Below, one piece after another: positions 41,926 through 49,977 of a stretch of DNA of 49,977 nucleotides. Source of the DNA: Geminisphaera colitermitum TAV2 (GTDB lineage: Bacteria > Verrucomicrobiota > Verrucomicrobiia > Opitutales > Opitutaceae); NCBI RefSeq assembly GCF_000171235.2, contig NZ_ABEA03000014.1:1-49977 (forward strand). The letters are read 5' to 3'. The notes below the pieces were generated by a model. The model did not search any database. It saw nothing but the letters and a program-made list of their open reading frames with translations, and was not told the origin of the DNA. The translations under genes and the position numbers were made by a program. Position 1 is the first letter of the stretch; every line of letters starts with the position of its first letter.

Positions 41926-42597
41926 ATGACACTCGAATCAAAAACCATTCTCCGGGACGAGGCGGGGGTGATCGCCCGTTTCATGATCTACAACTTCATT
42001 ATTCTCGGTGTGGCGGGAATCATGACGGTGGATGCAAACAGCGGTCCCGGGAGTTTTTTGGAAACATCGTGGGTGGAAATCACCCAGCTTGCCGTGCTCC
42101 TGACGGCATCCGTTCTGTGCCTGTTCATCCGTCGCCACCCGGCGGGCCATCCCCATGCCGCGCTGCTGCTCTTCGGGTTCCTGGGCGCGTCGTTCATCCG
42201 CGAATGTGATGCGTTCCTGGATACGTATGTCTTCGATGGCTGCTGGCAGTTGCTGGTGATATTGCTCGTGGGCGGGGTTCTCTGGCTCACATGGAAAAAC
42301 CGGCTGGATTTCATCATCGAGATGAAAACCTACCTGCGCTCCCTGGCCTGCGGGTTGTTCATGAGCGGATTCCTGACCACCTATGTCTTCTCGCGGCTGT
42401 TTGGCCGGCAGCATTTCTGGCAGGCGGTCATGGGCGAGGGGTACATCCGGGTCGTGAAGACCGCCGTCGAGGAGTGCACCGAACTCCTTGGCTACGCATT
42501 CCTGTTGTTCTCGGTGATCGAACTGGCGATCATGGCCCGAAACCGTCACAAACAGAAAGGAAGGCCGCAGGGAGCCCCGGATGCCGCCCGGGGATGA
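41926..42597 (+). CDS. Multi-pass membrane protein of unknown function (A)
   Basis: 223 residues with about six transmembrane helices, among them FMIYNFIILGVAGIMTV, WVEITQLAVLLTASVLCLFI, AALLLFGFLGASFIRECDAFL, CWQLLVILLVGGVLWLTW and ELLGYAFLLFSVIELAIM. The charged motif FIRECD within the third helix region recalls RELD in protein B (43310-44068), and both begin MTLES from an identical 19-bp start segment, so they are probably distant paralogues. Its stop overlaps or nearly meets the YrbL start, indicating an operon. The family is not known to me. Confidence 0.75.
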   Translation: MTLESKTILRDEAGVIARFMIYNFIILGVAGIMTVDANSGPGSFLETSWVEITQLAVLLTASVLCLFIRRHPAGHPHAALLLFGFLGASFIRECDAFLDTYVFDGCWQLLVILLVGGVLWLTWKNRLDFIIEMKTYLRSLACGLFMSGFLTTYVFSRLFGRQHFWQAVMGEGYIRVVKTAVEECTELLGYAFLLFSVIELAIMARNRHKQKGRPQGAPDAARG

Positions 42598-42614
42598 CCG
42601 ACGACAGGCGACGT

Positions 42615-43313
42615 ATGGATGCAGTCATTTTAACGGAGAAAACCCTGCAGTTAAAGGGACGGACGCCTTTGAACGGAGGCGGGAACCGGCTTGTCTTTGC
42701 GCATCCCGACGATCCCTCTCTCGTGATCAAAGTGATCCGGCCCGATGCCCGGTTCGAAAACCAAAAAAATCCACCTTGGCGCAAACGGTTTTTCCGGCGC
42801 TTCAAACACTACAATGCCTTTGTGCGCGAGGTGGGCGAACACATCGCCGCCCACGTGAAGAACGATGCGCCGCCCCCTTTCCTCCAGCGATTTTGCGGCT
42901 TCGTGGAAACGGATTTCGGCCTGGGGTCCGTCACCAAAGCCGAGCGCGAGCACGACGGCAACTATGCGCCCACGCTGGTGGAGATCATCAAGCGAGGGGA
43001 CTTCACCGAGTCGGTGCGCTCCGACTTGCGCGACTTCATCCGGCAATTTCTTGAGCACGACGTCATCGCGGGAGATTTTCATGCGGGCAACATCGTCCAT
43101 GCCTGGGATGAGACCCACGGCTCGCACTTCGTCATCATCGACGGGCTGGGAGAGAAAAACGTCATCCCCCTGTGCAGTCTGTTTCCCTGGATCAACCGGC
43201 ACTACAAGCTGAGAAAAATCAGGCGGATGAAGGCGGAGATCGATCTGCTGGTGAAAACGTTTGCTCGGACGGCGCGCGCTCCCGACGGTTCGGAAAGGAA
43301 TTTTCAATTATGA
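42615..43313 (+). CDS. YrbL-family protein (kinase-like fold)
   Basis: 232 residues from ATG 42615; an ATG at 42594 overlapping the previous stop (ATGA) is also possible. It resembles YrbL, known in enterobacteria as a PhoP-regulated protein. Kinase-like elements are visible: a glycine loop and lysine (LNGGGNRLVFAHPDDPSLVIKV), a catalytic-loop-like HDVIAGDFHAGNIV, and a DFG-like VIIDGLGEKNVIPL. A conserved FCGFVETDFGLGSV stretch lies between. It may phosphorylate or bind a small molecule; no substrate is established. It is sandwiched between two related membrane proteins with overlapping stops and starts, which suggests a functional complex or pathway. Confidence 0.85.
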   Translation: MDAVILTEKTLQLKGRTPLNGGGNRLVFAHPDDPSLVIKVIRPDARFENQKNPPWRKRFFRRFKHYNAFVREVGEHIAAHVKNDAPPPFLQRFCGFVETDFGLGSVTKAEREHDGNYAPTLVEIIKRGDFTESVRSDLRDFIRQFLEHDVIAGDFHAGNIVHAWDETHGSHFVIIDGLGEKNVIPLCSLFPWINRHYKLRKIRRMKAEIDLLVKTFARTARAPDGSERNFQL

Positions 43314-44068
43314 CACTCGAATCAAGGATGCCTCATTCCCCATCTCGATCCACTGTTGCCGGGCGGGCCGGTGACGCGCCGGCACGGTCCTCCTGTTTTT
43401 ACGGGTGCTGCGGGGCGGTCGGCCTCGTCGTGCTCCTGACCGTGGCAGGCTTGCTCTTCATGGGGAGGCCGGGGGCTGCCGGGCTGCTCAAGGAGAACGG
43501 GCCCATCGAAATGATGTCCGCGGCGGGATACGTTGTGGCCGTGGTTTTCTTCCTGATAAAATTTCGCCGGAGCGCGACAGCCCTGTGGTATTTCCCGCTG
43601 CTCATGCTCGCCATGGGCCTGCGGGAACTGGATTTTCATGTTCGCTTCACGACGATCAACATGACCAAGGCCCGGTATTTTTTTACCGAGGGCGTGCCGC
43701 CGGGGGAAAAGGCCGTGGTGGCGGCGGTGCTGCTGGTGCTGGCATGCGCGGGCGTGACGATGCTCGTGAAGGAGGGCCGGGCATTCTGGACCAGCTTGAA
43801 ACAACGTCAGCCGGCGGGAGTGGGCGTGTCGCTGGCGATCATGCTGGGGGTCTGTTCCCTGGTCCTGGATGCGTTGCCCCGCAAGCTGCTGAAGTGGGGG
43901 ATTACCGTGTCCGATTTCCCTTCGTTTGCCATCAGCGTGCTGGAGGAAGTGGTGGAACTGGGCATCCCCTTGATGCTGCTGGTGACTATCGCCTTCGTGA
44001 GGGCTCCGATCCCCAAAACAGCCGTGGACCAAGCAGGGGACTCCCAAGGTCAATGTGTTCCCCGTTGA
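43310..44068 (+). CDS. Multi-pass membrane protein of unknown function (B)
   Basis: 252 residues. ATG 43310 overlaps the YrbL stop (ATGA). There are about six transmembrane segments (GAVGLVVLLTVAGLLFM, IEMMSAAGYVVAVVFFLI, LWYFPLLMLAMGLRELDF, AVVAAVLLVLACAGVTML, GVGVSLAIMLGVCSLVLDAL, VELGIPLMLLVTIAFV). The motif ENGPIEMMSAAGY and the buried GLRELD pair resemble a family often seen as uncharacterised integral membrane proteins. The layout and the EEVVEL near the last helix parallel EECTEL in protein A. It is the last gene of the YrbL cluster. Confidence 0.75.
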   Translation: MTLESRMPHSPSRSTVAGRAGDAPARSSCFYGCCGAVGLVVLLTVAGLLFMGRPGAAGLLKENGPIEMMSAAGYVVAVVFFLIKFRRSATALWYFPLLMLAMGLRELDFHVRFTTINMTKARYFFTEGVPPGEKAVVAAVLLVLACAGVTMLVKEGRAFWTSLKQRQPAGVGVSLAIMLGVCSLVLDALPRKLLKWGITVSDFPSFAISVLEEVVELGIPLMLLVTIAFVRAPIPKTAVDQAGDSQGQCVPR

Positions 44069-44347
44069 TCGTTGTGCGTAGCTTGCCGGGTGTCATGGGT
44101 GCGATTCAAACCGATGTCAGCGTCTGGAAGGGCGTCGCTTGCGACGCCCGCGCGCGCCATTCGATGCCACGTCCTGCATACGCGGGCTTCGCAAGCGAAG
44201 CCCCTACGCGTGGCGCGGGCGTCTCGCCCGCTTCGGAACAGAATGCGGGCGGGACGCCCGCGCCACTTTGCCATCAGCACGATGCCGGCAGGATGCCGGC
44301 GCTCCCAGGCGCTATCGCGCCAGATCCAACCTTTTCCGCCTGTCCCT

Positions 44348-44363
44348 CCCCCCCCCCCCCCCC
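44348..44363. repeat. C16 homopolymer
   Basis: Sixteen C residues on the plus strand, in the repeat-rich region between the YrbL cluster and the second efflux operon. Confidence 0.9.
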
Positions 44364-44466
44364 TCGCTAAACAGTTACCCGAGGCCTCCGCCGTGCGTGG
44401 TGTGAGAATCCGAAATTCGTAGGTAGATGGAGCGTGCTTTCGGAGGCCTCGGACGGAGCGCAGCAG

Positions 44467-44510
44467 CGCGGAGATGGCATCGCCAAAGGCGATGGCCCGA
44501 AGGGCTGCCC
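44467..44510. repeat. Dispersed hairpin repeat, copy 2
   Basis: The complement of this segment matches 37717-37764 with few differences, including GGGCCATCGCCTTTGGCGAT and the following GCCATCTCCGC. It is noncoding here. Confidence 0.75.
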
Positions 44511-44574
44511 TCGGCAGAGGGCACAAAGGCCTCCCTACCGTTAAGACGACGGCTACATCTCAACTTAAAACGCT

Positions 44575-47500
44575 CTAGGGGGCCGCGTCGCAGCCGGGGC
44601 GGGTGGAGTCGGCAGGTTTTTGGGCGGCGAGGCGGGTGACAAGGCGGTCGAAATAGAGATAAACAACGGGAGTGGTGAAGAGGGTGAGGAGCTGGCTGAG
44701 GGCGAGGCCGCCGACGACGGCATAGCCGAGGGGCTGGCGGAGTTCGGAGCCGTCACCGTGGCCGAGGGCAAGGGGGATGCCGCCAAGCATGGCGGCGAGC
44801 GTGGTCATGAGGATGGGTCGAAAGCGTTTGAGGGCGGCTTCGTAAATGGCCTCGGTCGCAGGCAGGTGGCGCGTTCGCTCGGCGTCGATGGCGAAGTCGA
44901 TCATCATAATGGCATTCTTTTTCACGATGCCGATGAGGAGTAGTATGCCGATGATGGCGATGACACCAATGTCGTGTCCGAAGGCCCAGAGGGTGAGGAG
45001 CGCGCCGAGTCCGGCGGAGGGGAGGGTGGAGAGGATCGTGAGTGGATGGATGAAACTTTCGTAGAGCATGCCGAGGATGATGTAAATGGCGACAATGGCG
45101 GCGGCGATGAGCCAGGGTTGCGAGCGGAGCGAGGTTTGGAAGGCTTGCGCGGTGCCTTGGAAACTGCCGGTGAGGGTGGCGGGCGTGCCCATCTCGGCGT
45201 TGGCGCGTTCGATGGCGGCAACGGCGTCGCCAAGGGCGACGTCGGGCGCGAGGTTGAAGGAGAGGGTGACGGCGGGGTATTGGCCGAGGTGATTGATCGA
45301 GAGGGGTTTTGTGGCGTTGCGGTTGAAGGTGACGAGGGCGGAGAGGGGGACCTGGCCTCCGGTGAGGGGGGAGCGGATGAAGAGTTTGTCGAAGGTGGCG
45401 GGGTCGGCCTGCAATTCGGGGGGGACTTCGATGATGACTTTGTACTGGCTGACCTGGGTGTAGAATTGGGTGATCTGACGCTGACCAAAGGCGTTGTAGA
45501 GGGCGGCGTTGATGGCCTGGGCGGGGATGCCGAAACGGGAGGCGGCCTGGCGGTCGATTTCGAGATTGAGGGCGGGGGCGGTGGATTGCTGGTCGGTGGT
45601 GACGTCGCGGAGTTGGGGGAGTTTTTCGAGGCGTTCGAGGATGCGGGGAGCCCAGGTGTTGAGTTCGTCGATGTCGGCGTCGCGGAGGGTGTATTGGAAC
45701 TGGGTCTTGCTGGAGATGCCGCCGACGTTGAGGTCTTGCTGGGCCTGGAAAAACATCGTGAGGCCGGGGATGCCGTCGGTGGCGCGGCGGAGGCGGGCGA
45801 TGACGGCGGTGGCGGAGTCGCGCTGGTCGCGGTCCTTGAGGGTGATCCAGTACCGGCTTGTATTGGAACCGCCACTACTGCGTCCGCCGCTGCCGATGCG
45901 GTTTTGGAAGGCGAGGACGGCGGGGTCGGCCTTGATGATCTCGCCGATGCGCAGGGCGTGTTCGCTCATGGCGGCAAAGGAGATGTCGGGCGCGGCTTCG
46001 GCGGTGGCGTTGATGAAGCCGGTGTCCTGCTGGGGGAAAAAGCCCTTGGGCATTTTGATGAAGACGAAGACGGTGAGGCCGATGGTGAGGAAGAGGGAAA
46101 AGAGGGTGGCGCGCTGGTGGCGGAGGACGAAGCGGAGGGCGCGGGCGTAAGAGCGTTCGATGGCGGTGAAGAAGGTTTCCAGCACGCGGTCGAGGCGGGC
46201 GCGGAGGGAGAGCCGGGTTGTGGTTCCTGGGGCGGGGGCGGGCGGTGTGTGATGCTGGCGGAGGAAGCGCGAGCACATCATGGGGACGAAGGTGAGGGAG
46301 ACGAAGCCGGAGACGAGGACGGTGGCGGTGACGGTGACGGCGAATTCGCGGAAGAGGCGTCCGACGATGCCGCCCATCAGTAGTACGGGGATGAATACGG
46401 CAACGAGCGAGATGCTGATGGAGAGGATCGTGAAGCCGATCTCCCCGGCGCCTTTGAGCGCGGCTTGCATGGGAGGCATGCCGTCCTCGATGTGGCGGTA
46501 GATGTTTTCGAGCATGACGATGGCGTCGTCGATGACGAAGCCGACGGAGATGGTGAGCGCCATGAGGGAGAGGTTGTTGAGGCTGAAGCCGAGGGCGTGC
46601 ATGATGGCGAAGGTGGCCACGATGGAGATGGGGACGACGGCGCTGGAGATGAGGGTGGCGCGGATGTTGCGCAGGAAAATGAACACGACGCCGGTGACGA
46701 GGGCCATGGTGAGCACGAGGTGAAACTCGACTTCCTGGACGGAGGCGCGGATGGTGCGCATGCGGTCGCTGAGGACGTCGATCGTGATGGCGGGGGGCAT
46801 GGCGGCCTGGAGTTCAGGGATGAGGTCGCGGATGCGCTGGACGGTTTCAATGACGTTGGCGTCGGCTTGCTTGCGGATGATGATGCCGACGCCGCGCTGG
46901 TTGTTGACAAGGGCGGCGGAGCGGAGGTTTTCGGGGCCGGCGACGGCGTGGCCAACGTCGCGCACGCGGACGGGGGCGCCGTTGCGGTAGGCGAGGATGA
47001 GGTCGTTGTAGGGGGCGGCGTCGAGGAGTTGGTCGTTGGCGTAGATGGCGAAGCTCTGGCGGGGGCCGTCGATGCTGCCTTTGGGGGTGTTGATGGTGGC
47101 GGAGGCGATGACGCCGCGAACGTCGTCGAGGCTGAGGCCGAGGGAGGCGAGCTTGACGGGATCGACTTGGACGCGGACGGCGGGTTTTTGTTCGCCCATG
47201 ATGTCCACTTGGGCGACGCCGCGGAGTTGGGAGAGTTGCTGGGCGACGACGTTGGCGGCGTAGTCGCTGACTTGGGTGAGGGGGAGGACTTCCGACACGA
47301 CGCTGAGGAGCATGATGGGGGAGTCGGAGGGGTTGACTTTGCGGTAGGTGGGGGGGCTGGGGAGTTCGGTAGGGAGTTGTCCGCCGGCGGCGTTGATGGC
47401 GGACTGGACTTCCTGCGCGGCGGCGTCGATGTCGATATCGAGGTCGAACTGGATGGTGATGGAGACGCCGCCGAGGGAACTGGTGGATGAGAGTTGGGTG

Positions 47501-47748
47501 ATGCCGGGAATGAGGGCGAGTTGGTTTTCGAGGGGCGTGGCGACGGACGAGGCCATGGTCTCGGGGCTGGCACCGGGGAGGCTGGCGGAGACTTGGATGG
47601 TGGGAAATTCGACTTGGGGGAGCGGCGCGACGGGGAGCAGGGGGAAGGCGACGATGCCGATGAGGAAGATGCCGATGGTGAGGAGCGCGGTGGCGACGGG
47701 GCGCTTGATGAAGGGGGTCGAGATGCTGAGTTGGGTGGCGGGTGTCAT
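44575..47748 (-). CDS. RND efflux pump, MdtB/MdtC-like
   Basis: 1057 residues, full length. The N terminus STPFIKRPVATALLTIGIFLIGIVAFPLLPVAPLPQVEFPTIQVSASLPGASPETMASSVATPLE is typical of MdtB/MdtC-type pumps and differs clearly from the pump at 34.5 kb. TM4 contains LTISVGFVIDDAIVMLENIYRHIEDG with the paired Asp of the proton path. GFFPQQDTGFI and IGIVKKNAIMMIDFAI mark the second half. Enterobacterial Mdt systems use an MdtB/MdtC heterotrimer, but only one pump gene is seen here, so a homotrimer is likely. Its ATG overlaps the stop of the adaptor gene. Confidence 0.96.
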   Translation of the reverse strand: MTPATQLSISTPFIKRPVATALLTIGIFLIGIVAFPLLPVAPLPQVEFPTIQVSASLPGASPETMASSVATPLENQLALIPGITQLSSTSSLGGVSITIQFDLDIDIDAAAQEVQSAINAAGGQLPTELPSPPTYRKVNPSDSPIMLLSVVSEVLPLTQVSDYAANVVAQQLSQLRGVAQVDIMGEQKPAVRVQVDPVKLASLGLSLDDVRGVIASATINTPKGSIDGPRQSFAIYANDQLLDAAPYNDLILAYRNGAPVRVRDVGHAVAGPENLRSAALVNNQRGVGIIIRKQADANVIETVQRIRDLIPELQAAMPPAITIDVLSDRMRTIRASVQEVEFHLVLTMALVTGVVFIFLRNIRATLISSAVVPISIVATFAIMHALGFSLNNLSLMALTISVGFVIDDAIVMLENIYRHIEDGMPPMQAALKGAGEIGFTILSISISLVAVFIPVLLMGGIVGRLFREFAVTVTATVLVSGFVSLTFVPMMCSRFLRQHHTPPAPAPGTTTRLSLRARLDRVLETFFTAIERSYARALRFVLRHQRATLFSLFLTIGLTVFVFIKMPKGFFPQQDTGFINATAEAAPDISFAAMSEHALRIGEIIKADPAVLAFQNRIGSGGRSSGGSNTSRYWITLKDRDQRDSATAVIARLRRATDGIPGLTMFFQAQQDLNVGGISSKTQFQYTLRDADIDELNTWAPRILERLEKLPQLRDVTTDQQSTAPALNLEIDRQAASRFGIPAQAINAALYNAFGQRQITQFYTQVSQYKVIIEVPPELQADPATFDKLFIRSPLTGGQVPLSALVTFNRNATKPLSINHLGQYPAVTLSFNLAPDVALGDAVAAIERANAEMGTPATLTGSFQGTAQAFQTSLRSQPWLIAAAIVAIYIILGMLYESFIHPLTILSTLPSAGLGALLTLWAFGHDIGVIAIIGILLLIGIVKKNAIMMIDFAIDAERTRHLPATEAIYEAALKRFRPILMTTLAAMLGGIPLALGHGDGSELRQPLGYAVVGGLALSQLLTLFTTPVVYLYFDRLVTRLAAQKPADSTRPGCDAAP

Positions 47749-48893
47749 TGGGCGGCCTCCGGTTTGTTTTCAACGACGGCGATGCGGGAGCCGGGTTTGA
47801 GTTTGTTGTGGCCGTCGAGGATGACGCGGTCGCCGGGGGCGAGGCCGTCGTCGATGATGGTAAAACCGTCCACGGTGGGGCCGGGGCGGATGGGGCGGGG
47901 GGTGACGGTGTCGTCGGGGTTGACGAGGTAAACGTAGGGTCCGTCGAGGCCGGGTTGCACGGCGGGGGAGGGGAGAACGGTGGCGGCGCGGCGGGTGTCA
48001 ACAAGGATGCGCGCGGAGACAAACTGGCCGGGCCAGAGGGCGAGGTCGTCGTTGGGGAAGGTGGCTTTGAGGCGGAGGGTGCCGGTGGAGGTGTCGATCT
48101 GGTTGTCGATGAGTTCGAGGCGTCCGGCGGCGAGGCGGGTGGCGTCGTCGGCAATGGCTTCGGCGGGGAGCGGGGTGGCTCCGGGTTGCATGTGGGGGCG
48201 GAGCGCGGGGAGGGTGGTCTGGGGGAGGGTGAAGAGGATGGAAACGGGTTGTAGTTGGGTAATGACTACAAGGCCGGCGCCCTGGCTGGCGGTGACGATG
48301 TTGCCGGCGTCGAGGAGGCGGACGCCGGTGCGTCCGGTGATGGGGGCGCGGATGGTGGTGAAGTCGAGGTCGAGCTGGGCGGCTTCGAGCGCGGCCTGGT
48401 CGGCCTGGACGAGGGCGGCGAGTTGGGCGACGGCGGCTTCCTGCTGTTCGAGGAGGCGGCGGCTTTCGGCTTCGCTTTCGACGAGGGTGCGGATGCGGGC
48501 GAGGTCGAGGCGGGCGCTGGCAAGGAGGGCTTCGTTTTGGGTTTTGCGGGCGCGGGCTTGTTCGAGGGTGGCGCGGTAGGGGCGGGGATCGATTTGCGCG
48601 AGGATGTCGCCGGCGGTGACGGTCTGGCCTTCGGTGAAGTTGACCTGGTCGAGCGAGCCGCTGACGCGGGGACGGACGGTGACGGTGTTGGAGGCTTGCA
48701 CGGTGCCGATGCCGGTGAGCCAGATGGGAACGTCGCGCCGGGTGGCGGTGGCGAGGTGGACGGGGATGGCGGTGGCGGCGCCGGGTCTGGAGTTTGGGGT
48801 TGTTGGGGATTTGGGGTTGGCGGTGACGTGCCAGGCGATGATCGCGGCGAGGGCGAGGAGGATGAGGAGGACGAGGAGCCGGCGTGGTTTCAT
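47745..48893 (-). CDS. RND efflux periplasmic adaptor, MdtA-like
   Basis: 382 residues. It is anchored by an uncleaved N-terminal helix (RRLLVLLILLALAAIIAWHV), not by a lipid. Family segments are IPVHLATATRRDVPIWLTGIGTVQASNTVTVRPRVSGSLDQVNFTEGQTVTAGDILAQIDPRPYRATLEQARAR, the hairpin, DFTTIRAPITGRTGVRLLDAGNIV, and LRLKATFPNDDLALWPGQFVSARI. It overlaps the pump gene by 4 bp (ATGA) and lies 20 bp after the outer-membrane factor gene, so the three form one operon on this strand. Confidence 0.95.
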   Translation of the reverse strand: MKPRRLLVLLILLALAAIIAWHVTANPKSPTTPNSRPGAATAIPVHLATATRRDVPIWLTGIGTVQASNTVTVRPRVSGSLDQVNFTEGQTVTAGDILAQIDPRPYRATLEQARARKTQNEALLASARLDLARIRTLVESEAESRRLLEQQEAAVAQLAALVQADQAALEAAQLDLDFTTIRAPITGRTGVRLLDAGNIVTASQGAGLVVITQLQPVSILFTLPQTTLPALRPHMQPGATPLPAEAIADDATRLAAGRLELIDNQIDTSTGTLRLKATFPNDDLALWPGQFVSARILVDTRRAATVLPSPAVQPGLDGPYVYLVNPDDTVTPRPIRPGPTVDGFTIIDDGLAPGDRVILDGHNKLKPGSRIAVVENKPEAAQ

Positions 48894-48902
48894 TGGTGAA
48901 AG

Positions 48903-48922
48903 GGAGTCAGGAATCAGGAGTC
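48903..48922. repeat. Single heptad arm next to G17 run
   Basis: Units of the form GGAGTCA, GGAATCA and GGAGTCG follow one another directly, then a G run begins. It looks like one arm of the heptad inverted elements; I see no second arm nearby. It overlaps the last codons of the outer-membrane factor gene. Confidence 0.5.
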
Positions 48923-49977
48923 GGGGGGGGGGGGGGGGGAGGGGGTGTGGTCCCAGCCGCCTCCGAGGGCTTTGATGAGGAGGACGCTGGAGATGAGTTG
49001 CCGGCCGCGGACTTGGACGGCGAGGCGTTCGTTGGCGATGGCGGTGCGCTCGGAATCGGTGACGTCGAGGTAGCCGATCTGGCCGGCGCGGTAGCGTTCG
49101 AGAACGAGGTCGGCGGCGCGGCGCGAGGAGACGACGGCACGGTCAAGGATGGCGCTGCGTTCGGCGAGGCGGCGGAGGTCGGAGAGGGTGGTCTCGACTT
49201 CCTGAAAGGCGGTGAGGACGTTCTGGCGGTAGTTGGCGAGGGCTTCGTCGTAGGCGGCCTGGGCGCGGCGGTAGTTGGCGGTGTTGCGCCCGCCTTGGAA
49301 CAGGGGGAGTGTAATGCCGGGGCCGATACTCCATTCGCGGCTGCTCCAGTCGAGGAGCGTGCCGGTGGTGTTGCTGGCGTAGCCGGCGGAGCCGAAGAGG
49401 GTGATGGCGGGGAAGAAGGCGGCCTTGGCGACGCCGATTTGCGCGCTGGCGGAGGCGAGGGTGCGCTCGGCGGTGGCGATGTCGGGGCGGCGTTCGAGGA
49501 GTTCGGAGGGGAGGCCGAGGGGGATGGCGGGGGGGGGGGGGAGGGGCGGGGCGAGGAGGGGGGAGGGGGGGGGGAGGTCGAATGTCTCGGGGAGTTGTCC
49601 GCAGAGGACGGCGAGGGCGTGGCGGAGGGCGGCGCGGTTTTGGTCGATTTCGACGAGGCTGCTTTCAGCGGTGGCGAGTTCGGTTTCGGCGAGGCTGGTG
49701 TCGAGGCGTCCGGTGGCGCCGAGGGCGTAGCGCCGGCTGACGATTTCGAGGGAGCGGCGGCGGCTTTGGACGTTGCGGGCAACGAGGTCGCGTTCGGCGT
49801 CGAGGGCGCGGAGGGAGAACCAGGTGCGGGCGACGTCGGCTTGCACGCCGAGGAGGATGTTGTGATAGGCGGCGTCGCCGGCGTCGGCGAGGGCAAGGGC
49901 GCTTTCGCTGATGCGGCGGGCGCGGCCCCAGAGGTCGATTTCGTAGTTGAGGTCGAGGGGGAGGGTGAAGGTGTTGT
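48914..49977 (-). CDS. Outer-membrane factor, NodT/OprM type, partial
   Basis: The frame is open to the right edge, so the N terminus (lipobox and first helices) is missing. Visible parts are LNYEIDLWGRARRISESALALADAGDAAYHNILLGVQADVARTWFSLRALDAE, then LASASAQIGVAKAAFFPAITLFGSAGYASNTTG, LLERRPDIATAERTL, and the end LLIKALGGGWDHTP. The inter-domain region PPPSPLLAPPLPPPPAIPLG is encoded by G runs of 10 and 13 bases, and the C-terminal PSPPPPPDS by a G run of 17. It is the first visible gene of the MdtABC-like operon. The frame is currently intact. Confidence 0.93.
   Translation of the reverse strand, partial: NTFTLPLDLNYEIDLWGRARRISESALALADAGDAAYHNILLGVQADVARTWFSLRALDAERDLVARNVQSRRRSLEIVSRRYALGATGRLDTSLAETELATAESSLVEIDQNRAALRHALAVLCGQLPETFDLPPPSPLLAPPLPPPPAIPLGLPSELLERRPDIATAERTLASASAQIGVAKAAFFPAITLFGSAGYASNTTGTLLDWSSREWSIGPGITLPLFQGGRNTANYRRAQAAYDEALANYRQNVLTAFQEVETTLSDLRRLAERSAILDRAVVSSRRAADLVLERYRAGQIGYLDVTDSERTAIANERLAVQVRGRQLISSVLLIKALGGGWDHTPSPPPPPDS
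48923..48939. repeat. G17 homopolymer at 3' end of outer-membrane factor gene
   Basis: Seventeen G residues on the plus strand, read as proline codons just before the stop. It is the longest homopolymer in the window. Length change would alter only the C terminus or stop position. Confidence 0.9.
49529..49541. repeat. G13 homopolymer inside outer-membrane factor gene
   Basis: Thirteen G residues on the plus strand, read as proline codons between the two efflux domains. A second run of ten lies at 49565-49574. A one-base change would truncate the channel protein, so this could act as an on/off switch. Confidence 0.9.

Larger units (their letters stand above)
44069..44574. repeat. Repeat-rich intergenic region
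   Basis: No gene is supportable here. 44115-44275 holds several GC-rich hairpins (GGGCGTCGCTTGCGACGCCC, GGGCTTCGCAAGCGAAGCCC, and GGCGGGCGTCTCGCCCGC-like forms). A 16-base C run lies at 44348-44363. A hairpin repeat at 44467-44510 is the second copy of the one in the outer-membrane factor gene. A long minus-strand open frame (44050-44526) is explained by these repeats. The region separates two operons that face each other. Confidence 0.7.

Overview
The window looks like a chromosomal segment of a GC-rich, Gram-negative, double-membrane bacterium. The rpmH-rnpA-yidD-yidC block, the outer-membrane lipoproteins, two tripartite RND pumps, the general lack of Shine-Dalgarno sequences and the style of intergenic repeats all fit Verrucomicrobiota, perhaps Opitutaceae. 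That assignment is an inference from gene content, not a match.

Layout. 1-4.06 kb is host backbone: the 3' part of a CheA kinase gene, an HDOD gene, and a convergent K+ channel gene with two RCK domains. 4.13-22.25 kb is an integrated island of about 18 kb. It is bounded by a 46-bp direct repeat made of the 3' part of tRNA-Asn, with the intact tRNA at the right end. It carries a frameshifted tyrosine integrase at the left end, an XRE regulator, a decayed RCC1-repeat gene, a motif-rich stretch without convincing genes, a DUF559-like nuclease, an IS5-family element inserted in a gene that can be reconstructed, a nucleotidyltransferase-like fusion, IS21 debris, a well-preserved six-gene envelope lipoprotein operon (PEGA/CsgG-like, CsgG-like, COG3014-like, YcfL-like, LpoB-like, glycine-zipper), and an excisionase-like gene near the right end.

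22.2-31.3 kb is backbone again: tRNA-Asn, yebC, yidC, yidD, rnpA, rpmH, then divergently a GlcD-type flavoprotein and a succinyl-CoA:acetate CoA-transferase, a surface-repeat protein and a LysR regulator. 31.4-39.7 kb holds three consecutive MarR-like genes followed by a complete MexAB-OprM-type efflux operon. 39.8-44.1 kb holds genes of unknown function and a tightly overlapping trio (membrane protein, YrbL-like kinase fold, membrane protein), preceded by a 21-bp-period minisatellite. 44.6 kb to the right edge is a second efflux operon on the minus strand, MdtABC-like, cut off in its outer-membrane factor.

Two sequence-level themes run across the backbone. The first is a class of inverted elements whose arms are tandem 7-bp (or about 10-bp) units. 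The unit differs between loci but the architecture is the same; one sits in frame inside rnpA and others write the C-terminal tails of efflux proteins. The second is an excess of long G/C homopolymers (12-17 bp), several inside or at the ends of genes, which suggests length-variable loci. The most interesting items are the envelope operon carried on the island, the 21-bp palindromic array, and the heptad-inverted-repeat family.
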